Shown here: one piece after another, positions 26,307 to 37,891 of the stretch | Layout of the letters: each line of letters starts with the position of its first letter | Numbering within the stretch: position 1 is the stretch's first letter | From: Candidatus Mcinerneyibacteriota bacterium | GTDB taxonomy: Bacteria; Macinerneyibacteriota; Macinerneyibacteria; Macinerneyibacteriales; DSCS01 | Direction: 5' to 3' | Assembly: GCA_016937175.1 (NCBI GenBank) | Contig: JAFGWL010000063.1 | Span: 1-45,428, forward strand | DNA length: 45,428 nucleotides | The notes under the pieces: generated by a model | Seen by the model: only the letters and a program-made list of their open reading frames with translations | Told to the model about the DNA's origin: nothing | The model's database searches: none | Translations under genes and position numbers: made by a program

Positions 26307-28878
26307 CGATCTCTTTTTTGATCTTTTTGATCTCGAACATAAGTTCTAACGGGGACAGAGTATTCAGGTCAAGATAGCGGATCCGGTTGACGACCCGCTC
26401 ATGAAAAGAGCGGCTGAAAAGATCCCCCTGAGCAGTCCCGGCGGATTTCTGTTCTTTATCATAGACAAGGGAGGGGATCCCCTCCTTGTAACTGTCGCTC
26501 TCCAGGTTGAAGAGTATCTCACGGGCTCTGTCGATGACAGAGTCAGGGAGGCCGGCCAGTCGGGCCACTTGTATCCCGTAGCTCTTATCCGCCCGTCCTT
26601 CTTCGATCTTTCTCAGGAACACGACCTTGTCATTCCACTCTTTTACCTGGATATTGAGGTTATGGATCTCTTTATAGAGGTCAGGAAGCTCTGTCAGTTC
26701 ATGATAGTGTGTGGCGAAAAGTGTCCGTGCTGCGATTTTCGAGTGGAGATATTCTGTGATAGCCCAGGCCAGGGAAAGGCCGTCATAAGTACTGGTCCCC
26801 CGTCCTATCTCATCCAGGATGATAAAACTCTCCCTGGTGGCATTATGGATGATATGGGAGGTCTCCAGCATCTCTACCATAAAGGTGCTCTCACCACCGG
26901 CAAGATTATCCGAAGCCCCCACCCGTGAAAAGATCTTGTCCACAGGGGAAAAAAGCATGGAGCGGGCCGGGACAAAACATCCGATCTGTGCCATGAGGAT
27001 GATCAGGGCATTCTGACGGAGATAAGTGGATTTCCCGGCCATATTGGGGCCGGTAACCAAAAAGATCCTCTTTTCAGCGTCCATAAAAAGGTCGTTGGGG
27101 ACAAAAGGTTCCTCTTTCAGGACAGTCTCCACAACGGGATGCCGTCCCTCCGTGATTTCCAGCTTGTCCTCCTCACTCAACAGGGGACGGTTATACCCCT
27201 GCTCCAAACTTTTCACAGCAAAGGCACAGAGGGTATCTACTTCGCCTAAAGCACGGGCATCCTCAAGGATCTCCTTTGTAAAGCGCAGCACCTCGTCCCG
27301 GACACGGTTAAAAGCCTCCTGTTCCAGACGGATGATCTCTTCATCGGCGGAAAGGATCTTTTCTTCCAGTTCTTTCAACTCAGGGATCATATAGCGCTCA
27401 GAACCGGTCAGGGTCTGCCGGCGCTCATAGCGGGCAGGGACTCTATCCGTGTAGCTTTTGGATATTTCTATAAAATAGCCGAAGACTTTATTATATTTGA
27501 CTTTGAGTGTGGGGATCCCGGTCTCCTCCTTCTCCTTTTCCTGGATCTCAAGAAGGATCTTCTTGCTGTGGTTCTTCAGGTCTTTCAATTCATCGATCCT
27601 GGGGTCGAACCCTTTTTTGATCAAACTCAGATTCTGTATACTGGCAGAAAGGTCTTCATTAATACTCTTATGGATCAGGTCATAGACACCGAACAGGGGA
27701 TCGATCCGGGAAGCTGTCTCTTCGAGAAGGGCCACCCCTGTCTCGTAGAGCTCCTCCTTCACCTCTCCGAGGTTCTTTAAACCGCCCTTTACCTGGAGAA
27801 GATCCCGGGGACGGCCCCGGTTATAGGAGATCTTCCCCAGAGCCTTTTCGAAATCAGGGATTTCGGAAAGATATACGGTCAGCCTCTCCCGGCTCCTGCG
27901 GTGAGTAGTCAGAAAATCCACAGCCTCCCATCGCTTTTCCATCTCTTCCGGTTCTCTCAGCGGCTTTCTCAGCCATTTTTTGAGATTCCGCTCCCCCATT
28001 TTTGTCTGAGTCGCATTGAGAGTCGCAAAAAGAGACGTGTCCGGCCCCTCTCCGTAAAGAGTGGAGAAGATCTCAAGGTTTCTCCAGGTCTTGGCATCGA
28101 TTCCGACATACTTTTCTTCCGACTCATTCTCTATCCGACTGATGTTGTTCATGATCCCTTTTTGAGTCTCTTCCACATGCTTAAGAAGAATAGAAGCTGC
28201 CGCAATGACCGAAATGTGGTCATGGATCCCGTAAGGGACCAGAGACACTACATTGAAGTAACGTTTGATCCGGTTGATGGCGATCTCCGGGTCATATTCC
28301 CATCCCGGATAAGTCGTGACAAAAACATCTTTAAAATCATTTTTTATGATCTCACGTGCAGCAATATCCCCTTCGGGGATGATCATCTCAGCGGGAGATA
28401 TCTTTTGAAAGACATTAGAGAGCTCACGGACATCCGCCACCCGCCCGGCGCTGACTTCCCCCAGGGCGATATCCACATAGGCATAGCCGATCTCCCCGCC
28501 TTCGATAAAAAAAGCCCCCAGATAGTTATCCTGCTCTTCATCCACCCAGGTCCCCGGGGTGATCACTTTCACGACATCGCGCTTGACGATCCCTTTAGCT
28601 GTTCTGGGGTCTTCCAGCTGCTCACAGACAGCGACCTTATACCCTTTTCCTACAAGTTTTTTCAGATAGCGTTCCACGGCATGATAAGGGACTCCTGCCA
28701 TGGGCTGCCCCTCCTGCCGCGAAGTGAGGACCAGATTGAGTTCCCGGGAGACGACCCGGGCATCGTCATAAAAGACCTCGTAAAAATCCCCCACACGGAA
28801 AAAGATAATGGAATCGGGATATTGTTTTTTGACCGCAGCATACTGTCTGTTGAGGGGGGTATCCTTCATTCCCTTCAT
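26284..28878 (-). CDS. mutS: DNA mismatch repair protein MutS
   Basis: 864 residues from the ATG at 28878, chosen because it overlaps the lapB stop as ATGA; the frame extends 8 codons further to a TTG inside lapB, and another ATG lies three codons in. The mismatch-recognition Phe-X-Glu motif is in GDFYEVFYDDA near the N-terminus. The ATPase carries Walker A GPNMAGKSTYLR, the Walker B region FIILDEIGRGTSTYDG and the ATHYHELTEL motif. A complete MutS1 with all domains, including the C-terminal helix-turn-helix region. Confidence 0.98.
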   Translation of the reverse strand: MKGMKDTPLNRQYAAVKKQYPDSIIFFRVGDFYEVFYDDARVVSRELNLVLTSRQEGQPMAGVPYHAVERYLKKLVGKGYKVAVCEQLEDPRTAKGIVKRDVVKVITPGTWVDEEQDNYLGAFFIEGGEIGYAYVDIALGEVSAGRVADVRELSNVFQKISPAEMIIPEGDIAAREIIKNDFKDVFVTTYPGWEYDPEIAINRIKRYFNVVSLVPYGIHDHISVIAAASILLKHVEETQKGIMNNISRIENESEEKYVGIDAKTWRNLEIFSTLYGEGPDTSLFATLNATQTKMGERNLKKWLRKPLREPEEMEKRWEAVDFLTTHRRSRERLTVYLSEIPDFEKALGKISYNRGRPRDLLQVKGGLKNLGEVKEELYETGVALLEETASRIDPLFGVYDLIHKSINEDLSASIQNLSLIKKGFDPRIDELKDLKNHSKKILLEIQEKEKEETGIPTLKVKYNKVFGYFIEISKSYTDRVPARYERRQTLTGSERYMIPELKELEEKILSADEEIIRLEQEAFNRVRDEVLRFTKEILEDARALGEVDTLCAFAVKSLEQGYNRPLLSEEDKLEITEGRHPVVETVLKEEPFVPNDLFMDAEKRIFLVTGPNMAGKSTYLRQNALIILMAQIGCFVPARSMLFSPVDKIFSRVGASDNLAGGESTFMVEMLETSHIIHNATRESFIILDEIGRGTSTYDGLSLAWAITEYLHSKIAARTLFATHYHELTELPDLYKEIHNLNIQVKEWNDKVVFLRKIEEGRADKSYGIQVARLAGLPDSVIDRAREILFNLESDSYKEGIPSLVYDKEQKSAGTAQGDLFSRSFHERVVNRIRYLDLNTLSPLELMFEIKKIKKEIDEEDSRT

Positions 28879-30041
28879 AGATAAACGGTGATCTCCCCCC
28901 AATGCCCGCAGGTGTCACAATGCCAGGCCATCTTCTCGGTCTGGGTCCCGCAATGGAGACAGACAAAACTGCGTTTGGCTTCCAGGCCCTTGAGCTCGTC
29001 CCTGATCTCCTTGACTTTTTCCCAGTTCCCCATTTCTATATAGAGGTCCAGCATGAGAAAGAGGATATAGCGGGAATCAGGCTGGTAAAGGATGGCTTCC
29101 AGAAGCTCCTCTACAGCCTCCTGATACCGGCCCAGTTGTTTGAGGACATCACTGTAAAAAATATGAAGAGGTGCATTTTCATGATGTTTCTTAAGGATAG
29201 GAGCGACAGCCTTCTGAATGGCATCATAATCGCTGCTGAAGATCTCCATCATATGCTCTTTCACGTGAAAGACCGTTCCGGGATTCATGTCGAGGGCTTT
29301 CATGAAGGTCTGGCGGCCTTTGTCGACATTCCCTTTGACATAAAGGAGATAGCCTTCAAGGTAATAGAGGCGCTCGCACTCCTTATTGAACTTCTTTCCC
29401 TCTTTGATGAGACGTGCGGCGGTATCCAGCTCCTTCTTGATCAGAGCGTCTTTGGCCATGTCCGCCGCGATATAACCCAGCTCGCTCTTATCCTTGATCT
29501 TTCTTGTCTCCAGGAGAAGGTCGGCATAGTAAAGGGCTTTGTCAAAATGTCCCATCTTGTAAGACACATCGCGGCCTAGCGCGTAGATGAGTTCGTCCCC
29601 TTTGAAATCTCCTTCCCCCTCTTCAATGCTTTTCAAGGCTGTCTTGTACATCCCGTTCTCAATATAGTCGATGATCAGGCTCTTCTGAATGGCTTTTCGT
29701 CCCCTGGCAGAGAGAGCTGTCTTATCAGCAAAGATAGTCTTGTCCACCTGAAGGGCTTTATCAGCCTTCCCCTCTTTTCTGAGGATATAACTCAGGATGA
29801 GATAGGCAGGATACTCATCCGGGTTCTTGTCGATGAGCTCCCGTAGGGTCTTCCCTGCCTTTTCGTAAAACTGTGTCGTGACATATTCGATAATATCCAG
29901 ATAATAGTCATTGATAAGGCTCCTGGAGAGTCTGTCCCGGCCCGCTCTCCGCTCGTTTCGTTCCTCATCCTTTTTCAGGCCGTAAAAGATAAAGAGAAGC
30001 CCGCCTACGACGACGACGGCTCCGATCAGTAAAAGATTCAT
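28875..30041 (-). CDS. lapB: LapB-like TPR protein with C-terminal rubredoxin-type zinc ribbon
   Basis: 388 residues, the size of E. coli LapB (YciM). An N-terminal membrane helix (about 4-20, LLIGAVVVVGGLLFIFYG) anchors a cytoplasmic TPR region (about 40-345). The C-terminus has Cys361, Cys364, Cys375 and Cys378 in VCLHCGTQTEKMAWHCDTC, matching the rubredoxin-like knuckle of LapB with its WHC spacing. LapB tunes LPS synthesis by helping FtsH degrade LpxC and coordinates assembly at the inner membrane. It follows lapA, strengthening the call. RBS AAGGAG. No lpx genes are in the window, so LPS control in this organism is inferred from family only. Confidence 0.85.
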   Translation of the reverse strand: MNLLLIGAVVVVGGLLFIFYGLKKDEERNERRAGRDRLSRSLINDYYLDIIEYVTTQFYEKAGKTLRELIDKNPDEYPAYLILSYILRKEGKADKALQVDKTIFADKTALSARGRKAIQKSLIIDYIENGMYKTALKSIEEGEGDFKGDELIYALGRDVSYKMGHFDKALYYADLLLETRKIKDKSELGYIAADMAKDALIKKELDTAARLIKEGKKFNKECERLYYLEGYLLYVKGNVDKGRQTFMKALDMNPGTVFHVKEHMMEIFSSDYDAIQKAVAPILKKHHENAPLHIFYSDVLKQLGRYQEAVEELLEAILYQPDSRYILFLMLDLYIEMGNWEKVKEIRDELKGLEAKRSFVCLHCGTQTEKMAWHCDTCGHWGEITVYL

Positions 30042-30058
30042 CGCATATGCTCCTTAAG

Positions 30059-30385
30059 TCAATTTTCTGCAGGTGGTTCTGCCTCTCGGGTCTCCTGCTC
30101 TTCCAGACTCATCTTCCTCAAGGTCCCTATCTCATCCTTAAGCCCCTCATTCTGGGTCAGGATCTCTTTGTATTTCTTCAGCAGTGAAAAGTACTTCCAT
30201 ATGGCATAAAGGCCAGCCACGGCAAGTCCGGCGAAAAAAGCGAAAAGCAGCGCTTCAATGGCCGGTATTTTCCCTGTGTCATATCCGAAAAAATGGAGTG
30301 TGATCTCATCAGACGCGTTCTGTACACTGAACAGCACGATGATAAAAAGCAACAGCAGATAAAAGATCGCTTTTGTCAGCCACAT
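30059..30385 (-). CDS. lapA: LapA-like inner-membrane protein
   Basis: 108 residues. Two membrane helices (about 4-22 and 43-62) flank a short periplasmic loop with VLFSVQNASDEITLHFFG, matching the FxxxN-x-x-x-V/I-x-L-x-F signature of LapA (YciS, DUF1049). A Lys/Glu-rich cytoplasmic helix follows. GGGGGGACT precedes the ATG. First gene of the lapA-lapB-mutS-mutL-tetR transcript. Confidence 0.85.
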   Translation of the reverse strand: MWLTKAIFYLLLLFIIVLFSVQNASDEITLHFFGYDTGKIPAIEALLFAFFAGLAVAGLYAIWKYFSLLKKYKEILTQNEGLKDEIGTLRKMSLEEQETREAEPPAEN

Positions 30386-30409
30386 AGTCCCCCCTTTGGT
30401 CTATTCTCC

Positions 30410-30437
30410 ATTATACGGGTTGTCCTGCATTCTTCAA
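30410..30437 (-). promoter_or_regulatory. Sigma70-like promoter for lapA-lapB-mutS-mutL-tetR
   Basis: Minus-strand TTGAAG (30432-30437) and a perfect TATAAT (30410-30415) are 16 bases apart, starting 9 bases beyond the gyrA stop. Confidence 0.7.
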
Positions 30438-30446
30438 GCTCTTTCC

Positions 30447-32876
30447 CTATTTTTCCATACAACGGGAAACATCTTTCAGAAAATCATCCTCATGAAGAGA
30501 GATGAATTTGACCCCCATGGTGGAGCGTCCCTGTATTTTGATCTCATCCAGCTTGACTCTGACGATCTGGCCCTTCTGGGTGATCCCGAAGATGTCATCT
30601 CCCTCGGAGACCACCAAAGCCCCCGCCAGAAGCCCTGTCTTGGGAGTAAGCTTCATGGCAATAAGCCCCTTCCCTCCGCGGTTCTGGACCTTGAAATCAT
30701 CGGCCCCTGTCCTTTTGCTGAATCCCTTTTCGCTCATAAAGAGCAGGATATCGTGATCCGTCACCCCTTCGGCGCTGATGACATAATCATCGTTCCCCAG
30801 AGTGATCCCTTTCACGCCTTGTGTGGCCCGTCCCTGCTCACGGAGAGAGTCGATATTGATGCGGACAGCCATGGCTTTACGCGTATAAAGCATGATACTC
30901 TGCCCGCCCCTCGTATTGATCACACTGACTAAATGGTCACCTTCTCTGATATTGATGGCAATGAGTCCTCTTTTGTTGATATTGGCATATTCACTCAGGC
31001 GTGTCTTTTTGATGGTCCCCATGCGAGTGGCAAAGACAAGAAACTCATCCTCATGAAACCCTTTGATGGGGATATAGTCGCAAAGATACTCATCTTTCTC
31101 CAGGGTAAGGATGTTGGCGACGGAAGAACCCCTGGCTGTCCGGCTGCGTTCAGGGATATCCAGGGTATTCAGGGCATAGACACGCCCCTTATTGGTAAAC
31201 ATGAGGAGCGTATCATGGGTCGAGGCCAGGAAAAGTTTCCGGACAAAATCCTCATCCACAGTGGAAAGAGCCGAAAGCCCTTTCCCTCCGCGTCTCTGGG
31301 TCTTGTAGATCGATTCGGGAACACGTTTGATGAAACCCCGGTTGGTGATGGTGATGATCATATCTTCTTCCTGAATTAGATCCAGTTCATTGAGCTCCTT
31401 GACCTTATCGATGATCTGAGTCTTTCTGGGGATCTGAAATTTGCTCCCCAGGTCGTCCAGCTCCTCTTTGATGATCTCAAGAACAAGGGATTCGCTGTTG
31501 AGTATGCTCTTGTAGTAAGCGATTTTCTGGATCAGCTCGAGATATTCCTCCTCCAGCTTCCTGACTTCAAGGCTGGTGATCTTCTGAAGCCGCATATCCA
31601 GGATAGCCTGAGCCTGGATCTGACTGAGCAGAAAACGCTCCATGAGTCTTGTCCGCGCATCATTAACATCTTCAGCTTTTTTAATGATCTCCACCACTTC
31701 GTCGATATTGGCCAGGGCGATTTTGAGCCCTTCCAGGATATGGGCTCTCTCTTCAGCTTTGCGCAGCAGATATTTCGTCCGGCGGATCACCACATCCTTC
31801 CGGTGTTCGATGAAATGTTTTAAAATCGTCTGAAGACCCATGGTCTTGGGAATCCCATTGACCAAAGCCAGAAAAATCATGGAATAACTCACTTCCAGAC
31901 GTGTCCTTTTAAATAGATTATTGCTGATGATCTCCGCTTCGCTCTCTTCCCGGCTTTTCAGTTCGAGAACGATCCGGATCCCGTCTTTGTCAGTCTCATC
32001 CCTCAGATCCCGGACCCCGTCCAGTTTCCCGTTTTTAATGAGATCGGCTATGGACTCGATCAGCTTCGTTTTGTTTTCTTTATAGGGGATCTCTGTGATC
32101 ACCAGAGAGACTTTGCCTTTGGAATTGACCTCTTTAATGATCTTGCCCCGGATGATGATCTTCCCCCGCCCTGTCTTATAGGCGTCATAGATCCCTTTTC
32201 TTCCCACGATAACCCCTGATGTGGGGAAGTCGGGGCCTTTGACAACCGTCATCAGGGCCTTGACATCGGCCTCGGGATCCTCGATAAGAAGCTTGAGCCC
32301 GTCGATGAGTTCATTCAGGTTGTGGGATGGGATCTCCGTGGCCATTCCCACTGCGATCCCGGCTGACCCGTTGAGAAGAAGGTTGGGGACGATGGTGGGA
32401 AGGACGATGGGTTCTTTAGTGGAGTTATCAAAATTGGGCCGGAAATCCACGGTCTCTTTGTCCAGGTCCATGAGAATGTAATCGGCGATCTTTGCCAGGC
32501 GGACTTCCGTATATCGGGCCGCCGCAGGGCGGTCGCCATCGATGGAACCGAAGTTTCCCTGCCCGTCCAGAAGGGGGACATTGTAGGTGAAGGGCTGAGT
32601 CATCCTGGCCAGGGCATCATAGATCGCGGCATCTCCATGGGGATGATAATTCCCCATGACTTCTCCGACGACTTTGACGGATTTCCGCGTGGGCTTGTTG
32701 AACCGCAGGCCCAACTCCTGCATCCCATACAGGATACGCCTCTGTACCGGCTTCAGGCCATCGCGTACATCGGGAAGAGCCCGCCCCATGATAGTGCTCA
32801 TGGCATAATCCAGGTAGGCCTGTTTCATCTCATCTTCGACGTTTACATTCTGAATCTTCTCTTTATCAATATACAT
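30447..32876 (-). CDS. gyrA: DNA gyrase subunit A
   Basis: 809 residues. GyrA cuts and rejoins DNA through Tyr122 (AARYTEVR). The quinolone-determining region reads NYHPHGDAAIYDALARM, so Ala83 replaces the E. coli Ser83 while Asp87 is kept. The C-terminal DNA-wrapping beta-pinwheel begins with an intact GyrA box QRRGGKG and shows six repeating blades, marking it as gyrase and not topoisomerase IV. GAGGAGGACTTC precedes the ATG; it follows gyrB by 33 bases. Confidence 0.98.
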   Translation of the reverse strand: MYIDKEKIQNVNVEDEMKQAYLDYAMSTIMGRALPDVRDGLKPVQRRILYGMQELGLRFNKPTRKSVKVVGEVMGNYHPHGDAAIYDALARMTQPFTYNVPLLDGQGNFGSIDGDRPAAARYTEVRLAKIADYILMDLDKETVDFRPNFDNSTKEPIVLPTIVPNLLLNGSAGIAVGMATEIPSHNLNELIDGLKLLIEDPEADVKALMTVVKGPDFPTSGVIVGRKGIYDAYKTGRGKIIIRGKIIKEVNSKGKVSLVITEIPYKENKTKLIESIADLIKNGKLDGVRDLRDETDKDGIRIVLELKSREESEAEIISNNLFKRTRLEVSYSMIFLALVNGIPKTMGLQTILKHFIEHRKDVVIRRTKYLLRKAEERAHILEGLKIALANIDEVVEIIKKAEDVNDARTRLMERFLLSQIQAQAILDMRLQKITSLEVRKLEEEYLELIQKIAYYKSILNSESLVLEIIKEELDDLGSKFQIPRKTQIIDKVKELNELDLIQEEDMIITITNRGFIKRVPESIYKTQRRGGKGLSALSTVDEDFVRKLFLASTHDTLLMFTNKGRVYALNTLDIPERSRTARGSSVANILTLEKDEYLCDYIPIKGFHEDEFLVFATRMGTIKKTRLSEYANINKRGLIAINIREGDHLVSVINTRGGQSIMLYTRKAMAVRINIDSLREQGRATQGVKGITLGNDDYVISAEGVTDHDILLFMSEKGFSKRTGADDFKVQNRGGKGLIAMKLTPKTGLLAGALVVSEGDDIFGITQKGQIVRVKLDEIKIQGRSTMGVKFISLHEDDFLKDVSRCMEK

Positions 32877-32909
32877 GAAGTCCTCCTCGGAACACGTTCA
32901 CCGTTATTT

Positions 32910-35354
<2,445 letters not shown>

Positions 35355-35401
35355 TCAAAATGAAAGAAAAGGGAATTATGAGCTTTAAACGCTTTTAACT
35401 C

Positions 35402-35420
35402 AATATTACTTTGTAATATT
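35402..35420. promoter_or_regulatory. Perfect AT-rich inverted repeat in the gyrB leader
   Basis: AATATTAC-TTT-GTAATATT: two perfect 8-base arms with a 3-base spacer, about 35-40 bases downstream of the gyrB transcription start predicted from the -10 box at 35460-35465. It could be an operator or an RNA hairpin; no known motif is matched. Confidence 0.5.
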
Positions 35421-35459
35421 ACTGAAAACATACCATAATCATACTATTTAACTGCAAAT

Positions 35460-35465
35460 ATTATA
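35460..35465 (-). promoter_or_regulatory. Promoter -10 box for gyrB-gyrA
   Basis: A perfect TATAAT on the minus strand, with only a weak -35 (TTTACT, 16 bases upstream). The leader to gyrB would be about 130 bases and is markedly AT-rich compared with the surrounding genes. Confidence 0.55.
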
Positions 35466-35500
35466 GCAGAATTCAAGGAGAAGTAAAGAAATATCGTGGA

Positions 35501-35526
35501 TTTAGAGGGGCGTTTGCCCCTCTAAA
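35501..35526 (-). terminator. Hairpin overlapping the Eis-like gene stop; possible weak terminator
   Basis: TTTAGAGGGGC-GTTT-GCCCCTCTAAA has 11-base perfect arms and includes the stop codon of the acetyltransferase gene. The minus-strand RNA lacks a 3' U tract after the stem, so termination may be weak or Rho-assisted. Confidence 0.45.
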
Positions 35527-36775
35527 AAGAAGTCCAGCACCGGGGTTTTTCAAGAGCCCCGCAGAGTCTGAGAAGCCCGTTTTCAGCTTCTTTTGAATCT
35601 GCGGAGGCCAGGGAATCCTTCAGGGCCTTTCCCGGGGAGAGAGCCCCCATGACAAGAGAGGAAAGGGCCTGTATCCCGGTACGGACCATAGGTATCCCCT
35701 CGACATCCTTTCGCGGCAGAAAGTGCAGCCGCCCCTCTTTTTGTACCAGGCAACCTGTGAGAGGTTCTTTTTCCAGAAGTGTATCTGTGACTTCCAGAGC
35801 AAGGGTCTCCCAATCCTGAGGGGCAGGAAAGTCAGCTTCACGGAAGAATCCTTCGATATCCCCGATCCTGTACATGAGCCCCACAGCTCCGCGGTGGCTT
35901 GAATGATAGACCTCGGGCACAAGATCGCCGGACGGGTCTCTGGGATCTGCCAGGAGGTGGTACTCCTCGGCGTCAAATGTCCTGTATGTCACGTAAGCAC
36001 ACTGATCCCTCTGCCCACCTAGGAATGTATTGAGCCGTTCGCGTGACTGCGGAGTAGTCTCCATACGCTCTATGATCACCAGGTCATTGGCCACAAAATT
36101 GTTCTTATGGGCACTTTCAAACTTATAGATCACATAGCCGGTCACATCACCCTTTTCCCTGACAGCAACGGCATGATGTCCCTTTTTTGCCAGAAGACGG
36201 CCCATATCCGATCCGCTTCGCTCGATCATTCCGTGGGTCACCCCTGCCACCTGATTATAGCAGCGCACCATAGCTTCACGGTCCTCGGGGAAGGCATGCT
36301 CCAGCCCTTCTTTAGTGCTGCCTTGGGTGAAGTTTTCTGTCCTTACCCGATATTCATAGATCGGAGACCCGTATCCATACCCCAGCTTATAATAGAAGTC
36401 CGGACGAAAAGGGTAGAGGAGGGTGAGCATCTGTCCCCTGTCCCGGCTTTCCAGGATAAAGGAGGTGATCAGGTCTTTGCAAACATGCTCCTTTTTGTGA
36501 AGAAGGTCCACAGCTACCAGGCCTACACCGCCTACGGGGAGAAAAGCACCTCTGTAATTCATCGAATAGTCATAGACGAGCATCCCCCCGGTCAGATTCC
36601 CGTTCCGGAAGGCCCCGAAAGGGCGGACGGAGCCGGCCTTTTCAACGATCTTTACCAGATAGGCCTCAAGGTGAGCAGCATCCTCCATCCCGAACCCGGG
36701 ATAAGCGTCAAAGGCAATACGGGCATAGGCAGCCAGTTCTTCCTTTTGTGTCAGGGGCCTGATCTCATGGTTCAT
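35522..36775 (-). CDS. Eis-like GNAT acetyltransferase
   Basis: 417 residues with the three-part layout of the Eis family: two GNAT-type domains followed by an SCP2-like C-terminal region. VGGVGLVAVDLLHKKEHVCKDLI (about 81-103) is the acetyl-CoA loop. YYKLGYGYG near 128-136 places Tyr128 where mycobacterial Eis has catalytic Tyr126, and the protein ends in Phe, whose terminal carboxylate is the general base in Eis. Eis acetylates amines, including aminoglycosides and protein lysines. Natural substrate here is unknown. It is last in an epimerase-propeller-eis run, 9 bases after the propeller gene. Confidence 0.85.
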   Translation of the reverse strand: MNHEIRPLTQKEELAAYARIAFDAYPGFGMEDAAHLEAYLVKIVEKAGSVRPFGAFRNGNLTGGMLVYDYSMNYRGAFLPVGGVGLVAVDLLHKKEHVCKDLITSFILESRDRGQMLTLLYPFRPDFYYKLGYGYGSPIYEYRVRTENFTQGSTKEGLEHAFPEDREAMVRCYNQVAGVTHGMIERSGSDMGRLLAKKGHHAVAVREKGDVTGYVIYKFESAHKNNFVANDLVIIERMETTPQSRERLNTFLGGQRDQCAYVTYRTFDAEEYHLLADPRDPSGDLVPEVYHSSHRGAVGLMYRIGDIEGFFREADFPAPQDWETLALEVTDTLLEKEPLTGCLVQKEGRLHFLPRKDVEGIPMVRTGIQALSSLVMGALSPGKALKDSLASADSKEAENGLLRLCGALEKPRCWTSF

Positions 36776-36784
36776 AAATAAAAC

Positions 36785-37891
36785 CTACCTTTCCACCACG
36801 GCTTTGATGATGATATTATCTGGTCGTGTATCTTTACTCTCTTCTTCTTTCTGTCCCTGGCTGATATTGATAAAAAATGCATCCCCGATCTTGACCATCT
36901 CGGCCCACCTGTCAGTCCGGACAAAGGGAGCCTTGATCCGGCGGATAAAATCTCCGTTATCAGCGCTGAAGACGTCGATGAAAGCGCTCTCCAACCCGCT
37001 GATGGGCTGCGAGTAGCGTTCGCGCTGGCGTCCGTTCATGCGGTCCTTGATCTCCCCGCCTATTCCCCGGAGCATATAGAGCTTTCCGTCATCATAAAAA
37101 AAAGACGAATGGACGAAGGTCCCCACAGGCTGTTTGGCATCTCCTATGACCACCATGGTCATGCCCGGCTCAGGGGTCGTCTCATCGATTATCTTTTTAG
37201 ACCAGATAAGGTTCAGAGCGGGATCGTACTTCCTGATCTCGAATTTATCCTCGTTAAAGGAGAGGTAGATATTCCCGTCAGGATCTCCGGTGATCCTGCA
37301 GGCGTGCTCCTGCCACATCCGCCCGTCTGTATTGTCTTTAAGCCAACTGGGCACTGACCCGATGACCTCGCCTTCATTATTGAACCTCACCAGAAGATCC
37401 GGAAGGACAGGGGCTACGGCTATCCCCTCTTCCGATTTGACAAGAGGAGTGATCCATTTGAAAATACTGAAAGACCCGTTAAGAAGAATGGTATCCTTAT
37501 AGTTTCCCCGGTAATCGAAGATCTCGATGCTCCGCTTGGATCCGTCCAGGATATAGATTTCGTCTCCCAGCAGTTTCACAAAAGCCGGAAACAGGACTTC
37601 CCCCGGGCCTTTTCCCCGGTGCAGGGTCAGGGTAGAGACCACATCCATGCTGCTGTCTCGGATCTCGATGACTCCGGTATCAGGATTAGGGCCCGTAGGT
37701 GTCAGGGCATCGATAAAATAGGTGCCGTCTGTATCGGCCATAGCCAGCATATACTTCCCCTCCATGGAGACACTCTCCACCTCTTTCAATTGCACAGTCT
37801 CGGCCTTTTTAATGACGACAGTGTCGCTGCCTGAGGAACAGGCAGCCAAAATGACTGCACAAGACAAAACCGCTATGATTGTTTTTCCCAT
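36785..37891 (-). CDS. Lipoprotein with 6-bladed beta-propeller (NHL-like)
   Basis: 368 residues. Signal peptide with lipobox LAAC places Cys18 as the lipidated residue. The mature protein shows recurring blade motifs such as DEIYILDGSKRSIEIFDYRGNYKD-type segments and GDPDGNIYLSFNEDKFEIRKYD, typical of 6-bladed propellers of unknown ligand. Such lipoproteins are common in Bacteroidota and several uncultivated diderm phyla. Start overlaps the epimerase stop by 19 bases with GAGGAGG upstream. Confidence 0.8.
   Translation of the reverse strand: MGKTIIAVLSCAVILAACSSGSDTVVIKKAETVQLKEVESVSMEGKYMLAMADTDGTYFIDALTPTGPNPDTGVIEIRDSSMDVVSTLTLHRGKGPGEVLFPAFVKLLGDEIYILDGSKRSIEIFDYRGNYKDTILLNGSFSIFKWITPLVKSEEGIAVAPVLPDLLVRFNNEGEVIGSVPSWLKDNTDGRMWQEHACRITGDPDGNIYLSFNEDKFEIRKYDPALNLIWSKKIIDETTPEPGMTMVVIGDAKQPVGTFVHSSFFYDDGKLYMLRGIGGEIKDRMNGRQRERYSQPISGLESAFIDVFSADNGDFIRRIKAPFVRTDRWAEMVKIGDAFFINISQGQKEEESKDTRPDNIIIKAVVER

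Noticed and set aside
25221-28884. Plus-strand open frames of over 300 codons opposite mutL and mutS
   Set aside because: Both lie entirely within conserved repair genes on the opposite strand.
35501-35526. Standard intrinsic terminator after the Eis-like gene
   Set aside because: The stem is perfect but there is no U tract on the minus-strand RNA, so it is only listed as a possible weak terminator.
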